Assembly: GCF_000230675.1 (NCBI RefSeq)
Contig: NZ_AGIK01000001.1
Span: 1 to 64,000 of the forward strand
Source: Synechococcus sp. WH 8016
Lineage (GTDB): Bacteria > Cyanobacteriota > Cyanobacteriia > PCC-6307 > Cyanobiaceae
Length of the DNA: 64,000 nt
Direction of reading: 5' to 3'
The notes beneath the pieces were generated by a model, which saw only the letters and a program-made list of their open reading frames with translations, was not told where the DNA came from and did no database searches. The position numbers and the translations under genes are program-made. Below are positions 45,827 to 55,164 of the stretch, in pieces; positions within the stretch are counted from its first letter, which is position 1, and each line of letters starts with the position of its first letter.

Positions 45827-46612
45827 ATGTCGTCTTGTTGCGGCCCCACTCCGTCTTCTCTCGATCAGACCCAGGCGGTAGAGGACCGGTACGGTGCTGC
45901 CGCAGCGGAACAGGAGGCCTGCCTTTGCACGCCAGTGGCGTTCGATCCCTCCTTGCTGAAGCCCATCCCCCAGGAGGTGGTGGAGAGGGACTACGGCTGT
46001 GGGGACCCCACCCGTTGGGTGCGGTCTGGAGATGCTGTGTTGGATCTCGGCAGTGGAAGCGGCAAGAATGCCTTTATCTGTTCGCAGGTGGTTGGGCCGA
46101 CAGGCCGCGTGATTGGTGTGGACCGAAATGCGGACATGTTGGCCCTCTCGCGTTGTGCTGCACCCGTGGTGGCAGAGCGAATTGGCTACGCCAATGTTTG
46201 CTTTCTCGAGGGTGCCATTGAGGCGCTGGATGCCACCAATGCTCAGGGAGAACCCCTGGTCGCTGATTCCAGCGTGGATGTGGTGCTAAGTAATTGCGTG
46301 CTGAATCTGGTGAACCCATCGGCACGCGAGCTGTTGCTGCAGAACATTCGGCGCGTGTTGCGCCCTGCCGGCCGCGTTGCGATCAGCGACATCGTTTGTG
46401 ATCGCCCGGTGCCGATGGATCTTCAGCAGGACGCCGAGCTTTGGAGTGGCTGCATCAGCGGGGCCTGGTTGGAGGAGGCGTTTCTGGAGGATTTCCGAGC
46501 GCTAGGGCTTGAGCAGGTGCAATACGCAGAGCGTTCTGAGACGCCCTGGAGGGTTGTTGAGGGAATCGAATTTCGCGCGGTCACGCTCACCGGTGCGTTG
46601 CCGAGCGGCTAA
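45827..46612 (+). CDS. ArsM-like SAM-dependent methyltransferase
   Basis: 261 residues from ATG 45827. It opens MSSCCGPTPSS, then CLCTP, the SAM site VLDLGSGSGKNAF near residue 75, SNCVLNLV near 155 and SGCISGA near 208. The last two Cys match the arsenic-binding pair of ArsM (arsenite methyltransferase), and the first Cys is in the N-terminal region. Function as arsenite methyltransferase is probable but not proven; related marine enzymes may act on other substrates. Its last 26 bases overlap the convergent RluE-like gene. Confidence 0.75.
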   Translation: MSSCCGPTPSSLDQTQAVEDRYGAAAAEQEACLCTPVAFDPSLLKPIPQEVVERDYGCGDPTRWVRSGDAVLDLGSGSGKNAFICSQVVGPTGRVIGVDRNADMLALSRCAAPVVAERIGYANVCFLEGAIEALDATNAQGEPLVADSSVDVVLSNCVLNLVNPSARELLLQNIRRVLRPAGRVAISDIVCDRPVPMDLQQDAELWSGCISGAWLEEAFLEDFRALGLEQVQYAERSETPWRVVEGIEFRAVTLTGALPSG

Positions 46613-47204
46613 GCAGTCGCTGTAGGCGCTGATCTTCCGTGCGGGTGACCTCTCGCCACTTCCCAGGATCGAGGCCTTCGAGGCTCAAACGTTTGTCCCC
46701 ATCCATCAAGTCAATGGAATGACGAATCAACCGCAGTGTGGGGAGACCCACGGCTGCGGTCATCCGCCTGACTTGGCGGTTGCGTCCTTCGCGGAGTTCA
46801 AGACAAATCCAGCAGGTTGGAATCGAGCGGCGTTCGCGAATCGGCGGCTGGCGATCGCTGATTGCCTGTGTCTCGTGCTCCGCCAGCAGCCTTGCTTTGG
46901 CAGGACGGGTCAGGCGCCCTTGAATCATCACTCCTCGCTGAAGTTGATCCAGCTGGCGATCGGTAGCGCAACCCTCCACTTGAACCCAATACTGCCGCCA
47001 ATGGCCGAAGCGAGGATCGGTGAGGCGTTGCTGCAGCCGACCGTTATCGGTGAGCAACAACAGGCCTTCGCTGTCGGCATCGAGGCGCCCAGCAGCGTAA
47101 ACATTGGGAATGGGGACCCACTCAGCGAGACATCCCCAGCGACTTTGAGGTTCAGGTGTGAACTGACTCAGAACCCCGTAGGGCTTGTGGAGCAGCAGGG
47201 TCAG
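46587..47204 (-). CDS. rluE: RluE-type 23S rRNA pseudouridine synthase, CTG start
   Basis: 205 residues if CTG 47204 is the start. Pseudouridine synthase RsuA/RluE fold: LLLHKPYGVLSQFTPEP, the catalytic motif GRLDADSEGLLLLT (Asp), and the C-terminal RNRQVRRMTAAVGLPTLRLIR. RluE makes pseudouridine in 23S rRNA domain V. There is no ATG, GTG or TTG between the upstream stop and the core: the first such codon, at 47060, is inside the catalytic domain. CTG lies 7 bases after GGAG and overlaps the upstream TGA as CTGA. Confidence 0.85.
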   Translation of the reverse strand: MTLLLHKPYGVLSQFTPEPQSRWGCLAEWVPIPNVYAAGRLDADSEGLLLLTDNGRLQQRLTDPRFGHWRQYWVQVEGCATDRQLDQLQRGVMIQGRLTRPAKARLLAEHETQAISDRQPPIRERRSIPTCWICLELREGRNRQVRRMTAAVGLPTLRLIRHSIDLMDGDKRLSLEGLDPGKWREVTRTEDQRLQRLLSRSATHR

Positions 47205-47449
47205 TTGTGCGCTCCAAAGCAGAGCAGAAGGGCTTCTCCCCAGCTGGAGGCGTTGTTGAGATGGTCGTCGTGAAGGTGCTTGGTCTTCTCTGCTTGCATC
47301 TTCATCAGGGTGGCTTGGTTGAAAACGTGCCCTTTTTCGGAGGCAAGATTCACAACGTGGGCCGGGGAGGGTGCCTGGCGAACCTGTTCCCGCAGCTGAG
47401 AATCAGATTGAACCAGGGATGTGAACGCAATCAGAGCTGATTCAGACAC
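47201..47449 (-). CDS. Nif11-like small protein
   Basis: 82 residues. SALIAFTSLVQSDSQLREQV and VVNLASEKGHVFNQ match the Nif11 domain (helical, about 50 residues). The tail is His-rich (KHLHDDHLNN) with one Cys and no Gly-Gly site. Coupled by CTGA overlap to the RluE-like gene. Second Nif11-family gene in the window. Confidence 0.7.
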   Translation of the reverse strand: MSESALIAFTSLVQSDSQLREQVRQAPSPAHVVNLASEKGHVFNQATLMKMQAEKTKHLHDDHLNNASSWGEALLLCFGAHN

Positions 47450-47476
47450 AGAAGCACTGCAGAACTTGTCAACAAG

Positions 47477-47566
47477 CTAATTCGCATTTTGACGGTTACG
47501 CCAGAGATTCACAGCGCCGATAGAAATAAGCAACAGGCCCAGGTCGAGGGAAAGCGGGGGGAGCAT
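47477..47566 (-). CDS. Possible small membrane peptide
   Basis: 29 residues from ATG 47566: hydrophobic LSLDLGLLLISIGAVNLW with an Arg/Asn tail. The frame is open further upstream but without ATG or GTG. Weak case based on TM pattern only. Confidence 0.35.
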   Translation of the reverse strand: MLPPLSLDLGLLLISIGAVNLWRNRQNAN

Positions 47567-47679
47567 CAAAGGGGCTGTTAGCAGGGGCGTTGACCCTAAA
47601 GAGAGTGAGGGCGCAATGGTGGAAATGCGTTGGAGGTGGCCTTCTAAACTGGTGTCAATGACGACGTTGACCTTGGCGC

Positions 47680-47949
47680 ATGATTGAGACCTCGGGTGTG
47701 ATTGAAAAAGAGCAGGGGAACGGGTTTTACCTCGTAACCCTGGAGCAGCCCGCTGGTCACCAGTGCCTGTGCCGTGCCGCCGGAAAGCTCACGAAATTCC
47801 GCATCAAACTGCTCGCAGGCGACAAGGTTTTGGTGGAAATCAGTCCCTATGACCTGACCCGTGGTCGGATTACCTACCGCGAGCGCAACGCCGGCGCACC
47901 GGGTGGACGTCCAGGTGGTAATCGTCCTGGTGGCCCACGCCGCCGTTAA
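47680..47949 (+). CDS. infA: Translation initiation factor IF-1
   Basis: 89 residues. IF-1 OB-fold: MIETSGVIEKEQGNGFYLV, ending DLTRGRITYRER. Assists binding of initiator tRNA in the ribosomal P site. The C-terminal Gly/Arg-rich extension (GGRPGGNRPGG) is longer than in E. coli. GGCCCTT/AAGGGCC at 47971-47987 in the convergent gene could serve as its terminator. Confidence 0.93.
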   Translation: MIETSGVIEKEQGNGFYLVTLEQPAGHQCLCRAAGKLTKFRIKLLAGDKVLVEISPYDLTRGRITYRERNAGAPGGRPGGNRPGGPRRR

Positions 47950-47965
47950 CCCATCGGTTTTTGGC

Positions 47966-49330
47966 TTATTGGCCCTTGAGAAGGGCCTCGATCGCCCCCT
48001 TGAATTCACTGCGCTGTTTCACCCCGCGCCATTGCTGCTGGAGCGACTTGTCAAAAAACAGTTGGACCGTTGGGGTGCCGTTAACGCCTGCCTGTTCGGC
48101 AATCTCCTGATCGGCTTCGATGTCAATTTCAACGCCTTGAGCCTGTCCATTCAGCTCTGACAACACCCGTTTGAGTTGCGGCTTCAGCACATGACAGGGG
48201 CCGCAGCTTGGGGAGCTGTAAATCACGAGCAGGGGCTTGTTGCTGTCGTGATAGAGCTTGCGCAGCGCATAACTGCCTTTTTGCCATTCAGCGCCGGCGT
48301 CATAGGTGGCTTCTGTTGTTGCTTCGATGGCTTGCGGTGCCGTGGCTTTTTGCGGTTCCACTTGCTCACGACGAACAAGGGTGGCCAAGTCGTGGTGGCT
48401 TAACCAGCGCTCTGCGGCAAGCGCCGCTTGGCAACCACTGCCTGCAGCCGTAATCCCTTGGCGCCATTCCGCGTCAGCGACGTCACCCGCTGCAAACACC
48501 CCCTCGAGGGAGGTCTCGGGTCTGCCGGGTTGGGTGACGAGATAGCCGCGGGGATCGCAATCCAGTTGGCCTTTCAAGAGCTCGGTGTTGGGCGTGTGAC
48601 CGATGGCATAAAACATGCCACGTACAGCCAGTGTTTCTTCCTGGCCGCTGTCTCGATTGCGGAGGCGGAGGCCGTTCATCCAGTCCGTTCCTTCCACATC
48701 CACCACCTCGGTGTTCCAATGCACCGTGATTTGGGGATTGGCTTGAACGCGATCAGCCATGGCGGCGCTAGCCCGTAAGCGCTCCGAACGCACCAATAGG
48801 TGCACATGACTGCCGTATTTGGTGAGATACACCGCTTCCTCACAAGCGGAATCTCCACCGCCAACCACCGCCAACTCTTCATTGCGGAACTGGGGAGTTG
48901 CGCCATCGCAAATAGCGCAGGCACTGATTCCCTGGCTCCAGAAGCGATCTTCGCTGGGTAATCCCAGGCGGTTGGCACTCGCGCCAGTGGCGATGATGAT
49001 CGATTGGGTTTGGATCGTCTCGCCGTCCGCCTGAATGGTGTAGGGACGTTGGCTCAGGTCGATGACGTCAGCATCGGCTTCGAGCAGGTGAGTGCCCCAG
49101 CGCTCCGCTTGCGCCTTCATGAGATCCATCAGATCGGGGCCAAGGACCCCATCAGGAAAGCCTGGGAAATTTTCAACATGGGTGGTGGTCATCAGTTGAC
49201 CGCCGGGGATGCCTCCGCGCTGAAACCCAGTGATGAGCAGCGGATTGAGGTTGGCTCTTGCCGCGTAAATGGCTGCCGTATACCCAGCCGGGCCGGATCC
49301 AACAATCACTAAATTCTCGCTCACGCCCAT
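47966..49330 (-). CDS. NADPH-thioredoxin reductase C (TrxB-thioredoxin fusion)
   Basis: 454 residues. Residues 1-310 are thioredoxin reductase: FAD site [15 protein letters not shown], active site CAICDG near 143, NADPH site [10 protein letters not shown], and FAAGDVAD near 290. Residues 345-454 are a thioredoxin domain with [10 protein letters not shown]. This NTRC fusion reduces 2-Cys peroxiredoxins and regulates carbon and chlorophyll metabolism with NADPH, also in the dark. Usual NTRC length. Confidence 0.95.
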   Translation of the reverse strand: MGVSENLVIVGSGPAGYTAAIYAARANLNPLLITGFQRGGIPGGQLMTTTHVENFPGFPDGVLGPDLMDLMKAQAERWGTHLLEADADVIDLSQRPYTIQADGETIQTQSIIIATGASANRLGLPSEDRFWSQGISACAICDGATPQFRNEELAVVGGGDSACEEAVYLTKYGSHVHLLVRSERLRASAAMADRVQANPQITVHWNTEVVDVEGTDWMNGLRLRNRDSGQEETLAVRGMFYAIGHTPNTELLKGQLDCDPRGYLVTQPGRPETSLEGVFAAGDVADAEWRQGITAAGSGCQAALAAERWLSHHDLATLVRREQVEPQKATAPQAIEATTEATYDAGAEWQKGSYALRKLYHDSNKPLLVIYSSPSCGPCHVLKPQLKRVLSELNGQAQGVEIDIEADQEIAEQAGVNGTPTVQLFFDKSLQQQWRGVKQRSEFKGAIEALLKGQ

Positions 49331-49457
49331 GGCTTATGCGTATTGAGTATGAGTTGAATCTAAACGGAACCTCTTGGCGATCGCTCCGTTTTTATTGCGA
49401 AGCGCCGTGAAATTTCCGGAAAAAGATGTGCCGCAAGAGCAAGATTTAATAATTTAT

Positions 49458-49706
49458 TCAGATTTCGACCGAGTCTTCCGCCCCTTCCTCGAGGTCAAGA
49501 CCTTTTTGGTTTTTTGAGATTTTCCCCACGCTCAGCACAGATTCAGCGAACAGTTCCGGACTTTCCCCGATACATGTGATCCATTCTCTGAATTCTTGGG
49601 TCAGGGCGTAGCTGTCCTCATAGCGCTCAGCGCTGTCCAGAGCATTGATTCTGGTTGTTGCCCAGCAGGTGGCAACACTGACTCGTCGTTCAAGTGCTGC
49701 GTCCAT
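49458..49706 (-). CDS. Small protein of unknown function
   Basis: 82 residues from ATG 49706 (MDAALERRVSVATCW); 49772 is an alternative. Soluble, with an acidic C-terminus (DLEEGAEDSVEI). Two Cys. No known domain. It follows the helicase gene on the same strand. Confidence 0.5.
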   Translation of the reverse strand: MDAALERRVSVATCWATTRINALDSAERYEDSYALTQEFREWITCIGESPELFAESVLSVGKISKNQKGLDLEEGAEDSVEI

Positions 49707-49802
49707 GACTGACTCCCAGATAGAGACCACATTGCCTGTTGGAGAGCCAACATCGTGTGTGATTTCGCACAACGTCGCATTTTTTTTTCTACAGAGAAGT
49801 TT

Positions 49803-51314
49803 TCATTGATGCAAAAAATTGGGTAATTCGGGGGTTCTGAGTCGAATGACGGCACCGGCGCCATCGTTAACGGCCTCCAAGGGCAGGCTTGGACCTCTCC
49901 ACGCACCGGACTGCAGCGGGTCATCGGCATCCACCTCCTGCGGTTGCGCTTGAATTCGATAGGGCTCTGAGAGGGACCAACTGCGCGCGTAGCTCATCAG
50001 CAAGGGGTCTGCTGGAGCAAAGACATAGGAAGGGTCTCTTGGCACCGTTTCTGTAGCCGCCCTGATGTTGCACATCCGAACGGCTCGGGTGATGCCCTGC
50101 ACGAAGCGACTGCGGGTCACAACAGTGGTGAGATAGGCGACAACACGCAACCTGGGGGCGTCGAAGCCTTCGGCGCACATGTCGATGCTCACAAGCCAGT
50201 CGGCACCTCCCTCTTGAAAGTTGCTGAGTCGCACAGCGGCTTCGGGGTCTTGTGAATGCACCAGGTCCACCCGATCACCCTGTTCTCTCAGCAGGGTGCT
50301 GATCGAGCGGGCGTGAGCAATGTCTTTGGCGATCACAAGACCACCCGCGCCCGGGTGCTGTTCACGCACCTGCTCCAGCTTGCGCCTGGCTCTGATCAAA
50401 AGTTGCTGAGCAATACTGCTGCTGTCGGATAGACGGATCGCCCGGCGCAAATTGCGTGCTCTCCAACTTTCACGCACCTCCTCAGAGAGTGGCGAGACAT
50501 CGCGATCAGGCTTCCCCTCACGGCTGTGCTCCACCCAACCGTCTTGAAAGCGAAATTCCAGTGGTCGCACATCGCCCGCTGCAATCAGCTCTCGGGGTTC
50601 AACGCAAAGGTCAGGGCTGATCTGTTCCACCAGCTGCCCTCCTTCTTGGATACGGATCCGTCTCGCGGCACAAAAGGCGAGATTATCGGCTCGAAAAGGT
50701 GTTCCTGTGAGCCCCAGCCTCAGACGCGCCTGGCTGCTGAGCTCTAGAAAGGTGCGTCCCCAGACGGGACCATCGGGTTCATCCGGGTCCACCCCTAGAT
50801 GATGCGCTTCGTCCGCAATCGCGAGCAGTTCATCACCCGCCCATGACTCGAGCGCCTGTTTAAGCCCCTGCAGCTGACTCGCCGCCCCTTGATAGGTGAC
50901 GATCCAACCATCGGCATTTTGGATGTTTTGAGAATGGGTGTTTTGGGATTGAAGCTGGGCGCTTGATTCACTCCAGTCTTCGAGGCGAAGCCCCAGCCGC
51001 TCTGCTGATGAACGCCATTGGCTGAGGATCGATGTGCGGTGACACATCACCAAAAAGCACTTCAGCTTTCCCTCTTGCTGCATGGCTTGGAATCCGAGCA
51101 AGGCCCCCAGGGTCTTGCCCGCACCAGGTCCCGCATGGATCAGGACATCGCGTCCGTGGCTTGCTTCCGGATCCAGTCGTCTGCGGAGCAGCTGAACGAG
51201 TTGCTGTTGCCACTGACGGGGTTGGATCCTGCTACGCGAGCCGTCTCCTGGGAGCTGAAACGAAGGACGTGCGATCGGTCAGCCGCGAAAGTTAGGTCTT
51301 TCTAACCATTCCAT
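49803..51314 (-). CDS. Superfamily II DNA/RNA helicase interrupted by an in-frame UGA at codon 12
   Basis: The main frame runs from 51278 to 49803 (about 491 codons). Helicase motifs: WQ-containing segment RQWQQQLVQLL, P-loop GPGAGKT at 51111-51131, ADEAHH box, GLTGTPFRAD, and QGITRAVRM (motif VI). A RAD25/SSL2-like architecture is likely. There is no ATG, GTG or TTG between the 51281-51279 TGA and codon 51101, which lies after the P-loop. ATG 51314 is in frame and gives MEWLERPNFRG, then TGA (followed by C), then the helicase. Either the gene is broken by one stop, is read through, or the base is an error. The rest of the frame is intact. Confidence 0.75.
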
Positions 51315-51375
51315 CCGTTGATGCCACCCTTAGCTTCCAGCCAACAGCTCTTGGGGTTTCCGGCCCCCTGCCGCC

Positions 51376-51552
51376 ATGGCCAAAAGCCGTCCTCGTTACC
51401 GATCCAATCCTGATCAGCGCCAACAGCTTGAACATTGTTGGCCGCTGGAATGCGACATCGATCCCTTGATCCTGCGCCTGCGTTGGTTGCAGCACCAGAG
51501 GCAATGGCCCCTGGTGCAGGCGGTTGAGCAGGAGCTCCTTCCGTTGTTCTGA
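51376..51552 (+). CDS. Small basic protein of unknown function
   Basis: 58 residues, ATG 51376. Basic start (MAKSRPRYRS), then DQRQQLEHCWPLECD and a Leu/Arg/Trp-rich helix (LILRLRWLQHQRQW). Two Cys. Divergent from the helicase gene. Its coding character is good; no family recognised. Confidence 0.6.
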   Translation: MAKSRPRYRSNPDQRQQLEHCWPLECDIDPLILRLRWLQHQRQWPLVQAVEQELLPLF

Positions 51553-51571
51553 CCCGCCTCGATCCCCTTAA

Positions 51572-52162
51572 TTAAAGAGATTCGCTGTGGTTGTAGAGCA
51601 AGCGCTCTACTTCCATTAACCCTGCTTCTGCAGCGGTTTGGGCCCGTTGCGCATCGCCGCCAGCGGCATTGGTGAGCTGGGCGACCACCCGCTCCACCAT
51701 GGCGGTCTTTTGGTCTTTGATCATGGCCAGAATTTCGCCTTCGATCAGCTGACGCACGGCGTTGCTGCGCAAATGATCATCGGAGGCTTCGTCAAAGGTT
51801 CCCTGGACGAGCTCTTGAATAAACAGACGGTGCACTTCACTGCTGCGCAGGAAGCTTTCGGTGGCGTTGATCATTCCATCCACCAGGGTCCGATCCGGCT
51901 CGGCCTCTGTGTCGGACTGTTTGTTTTGCAATTTGAATTCCCAATCCAGGTGGCGTCGTTGCCAGCCCGCTGCGTGCAAGCTGGGCATCACCGATTGAGA
52001 GAACGTGTCTACGGACATTTCGTAGATCCGTTCCGCGAGGCGCTCACACCATTCCCGACCGTGTTCGGCAAGAAGTTCTTCCATGGTGTGGCGATTCACT
52101 GCATGCCCGCCGTGATGGCTATGGCAAACGCCATCGGGACATTCGATTGCGGAGAGACCCAT
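51572..52162 (-). CDS. Conserved protein of unknown function, His-rich N-terminus
   Basis: 196 residues. The N-terminus has CPDGVCHSHHGGHAVNRH, a possible metal-binding cluster, ahead of a helical domain (EHGREWCERLAERIYEM). The rest is helical and soluble (QELVQGTFDEASDDHLRS). Possibly a conserved cyanobacterial family. A start at Met 27 would remove the His-rich part. Confidence 0.65.
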   Translation of the reverse strand: MGLSAIECPDGVCHSHHGGHAVNRHTMEELLAEHGREWCERLAERIYEMSVDTFSQSVMPSLHAAGWQRRHLDWEFKLQNKQSDTEAEPDRTLVDGMINATESFLRSSEVHRLFIQELVQGTFDEASDDHLRSNAVRQLIEGEILAMIKDQKTAMVERVVAQLTNAAGGDAQRAQTAAEAGLMEVERLLYNHSESL

Positions 52163-52282
52163 GTGCTTATAGACAGAATCCTCTGATTAGCCACAGCTCC
52201 TTCCTTAAGTCAGCTTCTACAGAAAAGATCCGTTTCGGGAACCACGACCTCGTAATCTCAGCTGGGTGGCGGCACAACGAAC

Positions 52283-53425
52283 TTGCCCAGACTCCTTATC
52301 CCGATTGAAAGCGCAGCGGCTGAAACCCGTGTAGCGGCTTCACCCGAGACCCTTAAAAAATTCATTGCCCTCGGCTGCTCTGTTGCAGTTGAGCGTGGTG
52401 CCGGAGTGTCCTCCGGTTTCCTTGACGAGGCTTACGCCAGTGCTGGAGCCGATTTGGTTGCTCCAGGAGACGCTCAAACCTGGGGTCAGGCAGACGTTTT
52501 GCTGTGTGTGCAAAGCCCAAGCCCAACATCCCTGGCTCGATTGCGACGGGGGGCTCTCGTGGTGGGCATGTTGTCCCCCTATGGCAATCACGAGCTATCG
52601 GAAGCGATGAAGGCTTGTGGGCTCTCAGCCATGGCGCTTGAGCTTCTCCCTCGTATCAGTCGTGCCCAGGCCGCTGATGTGCTCTCATCCCAGGCCAACA
52701 TCGCTGGTTACAAGGCTGTGTTGCTCGGTGCTGCGGCCTTAGATCGCTATTTCCCGATGTTGATGACCGCAGCCGGCACCGTGCAGCCCGCCAGGGTTGT
52801 GGTGCTGGGTGCTGGTGTTGCAGGACTTCAGGCCGTTGCAACCGCTCGCCGTTTGGGTGCGGTTGTTTATGTGAGCGACATTCGACCCGCTGTGAAAGAG
52901 CAGGTGGAGTCGCTTGGAGCCCGATTCATCGATCCTCCGGAGATGGAGGACAAGCCAGCCGAATCCGGCGGTTACGCCAAACAAGCCTCGGATGCATTTC
53001 TGGCCGCGCAGCGACAACAGCTGTCCGATCAGCTCGCCCAAGCTGATGTGGCGATTTGCACAGCCCAAGTTCCGGGCCGGCGAGCCCCACGTTTGATCAG
53101 TGAAGACATGCTCGATCGCATGCGCCCCGGATCGGTGGTGGTGGATCTAGCCGTGGCTCAAGGTGGCAATTGTGCCGACACCGTGCCGTCCCAAACGGTG
53201 AACCGCAAAGGCGTGAAGCTGATTGGTGCGAATGAGCTTCCCTGCAGCGTTCCGAATCACGCCAGTTCGTTGTACGCCCGCAATCTTTTGGCTTTGCTGC
53301 AGCCCACGCTTCAAGACGGCCAGCTCACGCTCGACACCGAAGACGAGCTGATTGCTGGTTGTTTGATCGCCCATGACGGCAGCATTCGCCGTGGCGATGT
53401 TCTTACTCCTGGAGGTACCAACTGA
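52283..53425 (+). CDS. pntA: NAD(P) transhydrogenase subunit alpha part 1 (PntA1)
   Basis: 380 residues from TTG 52283. NAD(H)-binding domain I of proton-translocating transhydrogenase: PIESAAAETRVAASP at the start, VVVLGAGVAGLQAVATA near 172, and EMEDKPAESGGYAKQ near 225. Together with PntA2 and PntB it couples hydride transfer between NADH and NADP+ to proton entry. The TGA and next ATG share one base. Confidence 0.95.
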   Translation: MPRLLIPIESAAAETRVAASPETLKKFIALGCSVAVERGAGVSSGFLDEAYASAGADLVAPGDAQTWGQADVLLCVQSPSPTSLARLRRGALVVGMLSPYGNHELSEAMKACGLSAMALELLPRISRAQAADVLSSQANIAGYKAVLLGAAALDRYFPMLMTAAGTVQPARVVVLGAGVAGLQAVATARRLGAVVYVSDIRPAVKEQVESLGARFIDPPEMEDKPAESGGYAKQASDAFLAAQRQQLSDQLAQADVAICTAQVPGRRAPRLISEDMLDRMRPGSVVVDLAVAQGGNCADTVPSQTVNRKGVKLIGANELPCSVPNHASSLYARNLLALLQPTLQDGQLTLDTEDELIAGCLIAHDGSIRRGDVLTPGGTN

Positions 53426-53733
53426 TGTCGTTTTTAAGTGAGGCTCTCTGGGTCCTGCTGCTCGGCAGCCTTCTCGGTCTTGAACTGATTGGCAAAGTGC
53501 CCCCTACTTTGCATACCCCTTTGATGAGTGGCGCTAACGCCATTTCAGGGATCACGGTCTTGGCGGCTCTCACCTTGATCATCAAGGCGGGAAATGACGG
53601 CAATACACCTTTATTGGCCTTGGGTGCTGTGTCCCTCGGTTTCGCTCTTTTCAATGTGATTGGCGGCTTTTTGGTCACCGATCGAATGCTGGCCATGTTC
53701 AGCCGTAAGCCCGCTCGCAAGGAGAACCGCTGA
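53425..53733 (+). CDS. NAD(P) transhydrogenase subunit alpha part 2 (PntA2)
   Basis: 102 residues, about three or four TM helices. Core: PPTLHTPLMSGANAISGIT, typical of the membrane domain of the alpha subunit encoded separately in cyanobacteria. Starts at ATG 53425 and its stop overlaps the pntB ATG (TGATG). Confidence 0.93.
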   Translation: MSFLSEALWVLLLGSLLGLELIGKVPPTLHTPLMSGANAISGITVLAALTLIIKAGNDGNTPLLALGAVSLGFALFNVIGGFLVTDRMLAMFSRKPARKENR

Positions 53734-55157
53734 TGAGCACTGCTGTCGTTGTTAAGTACGCGATCGATCTGGTCGCCGTCCTGCTGCTAGCCCTTGGCAT
53801 CAAGGGACTCTCAAAAGTACGTTCTGCGCGGGAGGCCAATCGTCTGGCTGCCGTTGCCATGGCTCTCGCCGTGTTGGGAGTCTTGGTTGATTCGTTTGCC
53901 GGTGGAATCTCAGCTTCTGCCTGGACTTGGATCATCGGAGGCACTATCGTTGGTGGCCTTTTGGGCGCGATTACCGCTCAAAGGGTGCCGATGACATCGA
54001 TGCCCGAGATCGTTGCCCTGTTCAACGGTTGTGGGGGAATGTCATCCCTGCTGGTGGCCCTTGGTGTTGCCCTGTTCCCTGTGATGGGGGCGGAAGGGGA
54101 ATCTCGAATCGTTGAAGAGATTTCGATCGTGATCTCGGTGTTTGTGGGTTCGATCACCTTCACCGGTTCAATCGTGGCGATGGCCAAGCTCCAGGGCTGG
54201 TTGTCCACACCGCCATGGATGCAGAGCAAGGCGCGCCACGTGGTGAACATTGCTTTGGCAGTGGTGTCCTTGATCGCTGCGATCGAGATGATCCGCAATG
54301 GCGGAAGCGGACTGTGGCTGCTGGTTGTGGCCTCGGCGTTGCTCGGCATCGGCGTCACCCTGCCGATCGGCGGAGCCGATATGCCCGTGGTGATCTCCCT
54401 TCTGAACAGCTATTCGGGCGTGGCCGCTGCTGCTGCTGGTTTTGTGGTGGGCAGTCAGCTGCTGATTGTGGCGGGCGCGATGGTGGGCGCCGCCGGTTTG
54501 ATCCTTACCCAGGTGATGTGCAACGGCATGAATCGCTCCCTGGTGTCGGTGCTGTTTGGTGGAGCTCTTGGTGCTTCCTCCACAGCCTCCGGTGGTGGTG
54601 GCGAATACACCAACATCACCAGTTGCAGCGCTGAAGAGTGTGCACTCACCCTCGAAGCGGCAGAACGGGTGATCATCGTTCCCGGCTATGGCCTGGCTGT
54701 GGCTCAAGCCCAGCACACGTTGAGAGAGGTGACGCGCTCCCTTGAGGCCGCTGGGATTGAGGTGGCCTACGCCATTCATCCTGTGGCGGGACGGATGCCC
54801 GGTCACATGAATGTGCTTCTGGCGGAAGCCGATGTGCCCTATGAGCAGCTCAAGGAGATGGATGTGATCAACCCTGAGTTCCCAGCGACTGACGTCGTGC
54901 TGGTTCTGGGTGCCAACGATGTGGTGAATCCCCAGGCCAAGACCGATCCCAATTCACCGCTCTATGGCATGCCAGTGCTGGATGTTCAGCAGGCCCGCAC
55001 CGTGTTTGTGGTGAAGCGCGGCATGAGCGCTGGTTATTCCGGCATCAAAAATGACCTGTTTGAACTCGGCAACACCTCCATGGTGTTTGGCGATGCCAAA
55101 AAGGTGCTTGGAGATCTGCTGGGAGAACTCAAGGAGTTAGGCGTCGGTAAGAAATGA
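53733..55157 (+). CDS. pntB: NAD(P) transhydrogenase subunit beta
   Basis: 474 residues. Membrane domain with about nine helices, then NADP(H)-binding domain III (from about 295: VIIVPGYGLAVAQAQHTL, AIHPVAGRMPGHMNVLLAEA, LVLGANDVVNPQA). Completes the proton-translocating transhydrogenase. It shares an operon with pntA1 and pntA2. Confidence 0.96.
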   Translation: MSTAVVVKYAIDLVAVLLLALGIKGLSKVRSAREANRLAAVAMALAVLGVLVDSFAGGISASAWTWIIGGTIVGGLLGAITAQRVPMTSMPEIVALFNGCGGMSSLLVALGVALFPVMGAEGESRIVEEISIVISVFVGSITFTGSIVAMAKLQGWLSTPPWMQSKARHVVNIALAVVSLIAAIEMIRNGGSGLWLLVVASALLGIGVTLPIGGADMPVVISLLNSYSGVAAAAAGFVVGSQLLIVAGAMVGAAGLILTQVMCNGMNRSLVSVLFGGALGASSTASGGGGEYTNITSCSAEECALTLEAAERVIIVPGYGLAVAQAQHTLREVTRSLEAAGIEVAYAIHPVAGRMPGHMNVLLAEADVPYEQLKEMDVINPEFPATDVVLVLGANDVVNPQAKTDPNSPLYGMPVLDVQQARTVFVVKRGMSAGYSGIKNDLFELGNTSMVFGDAKKVLGDLLGELKELGVGKK

Positions 55158-55164
55158 TTCGCCT

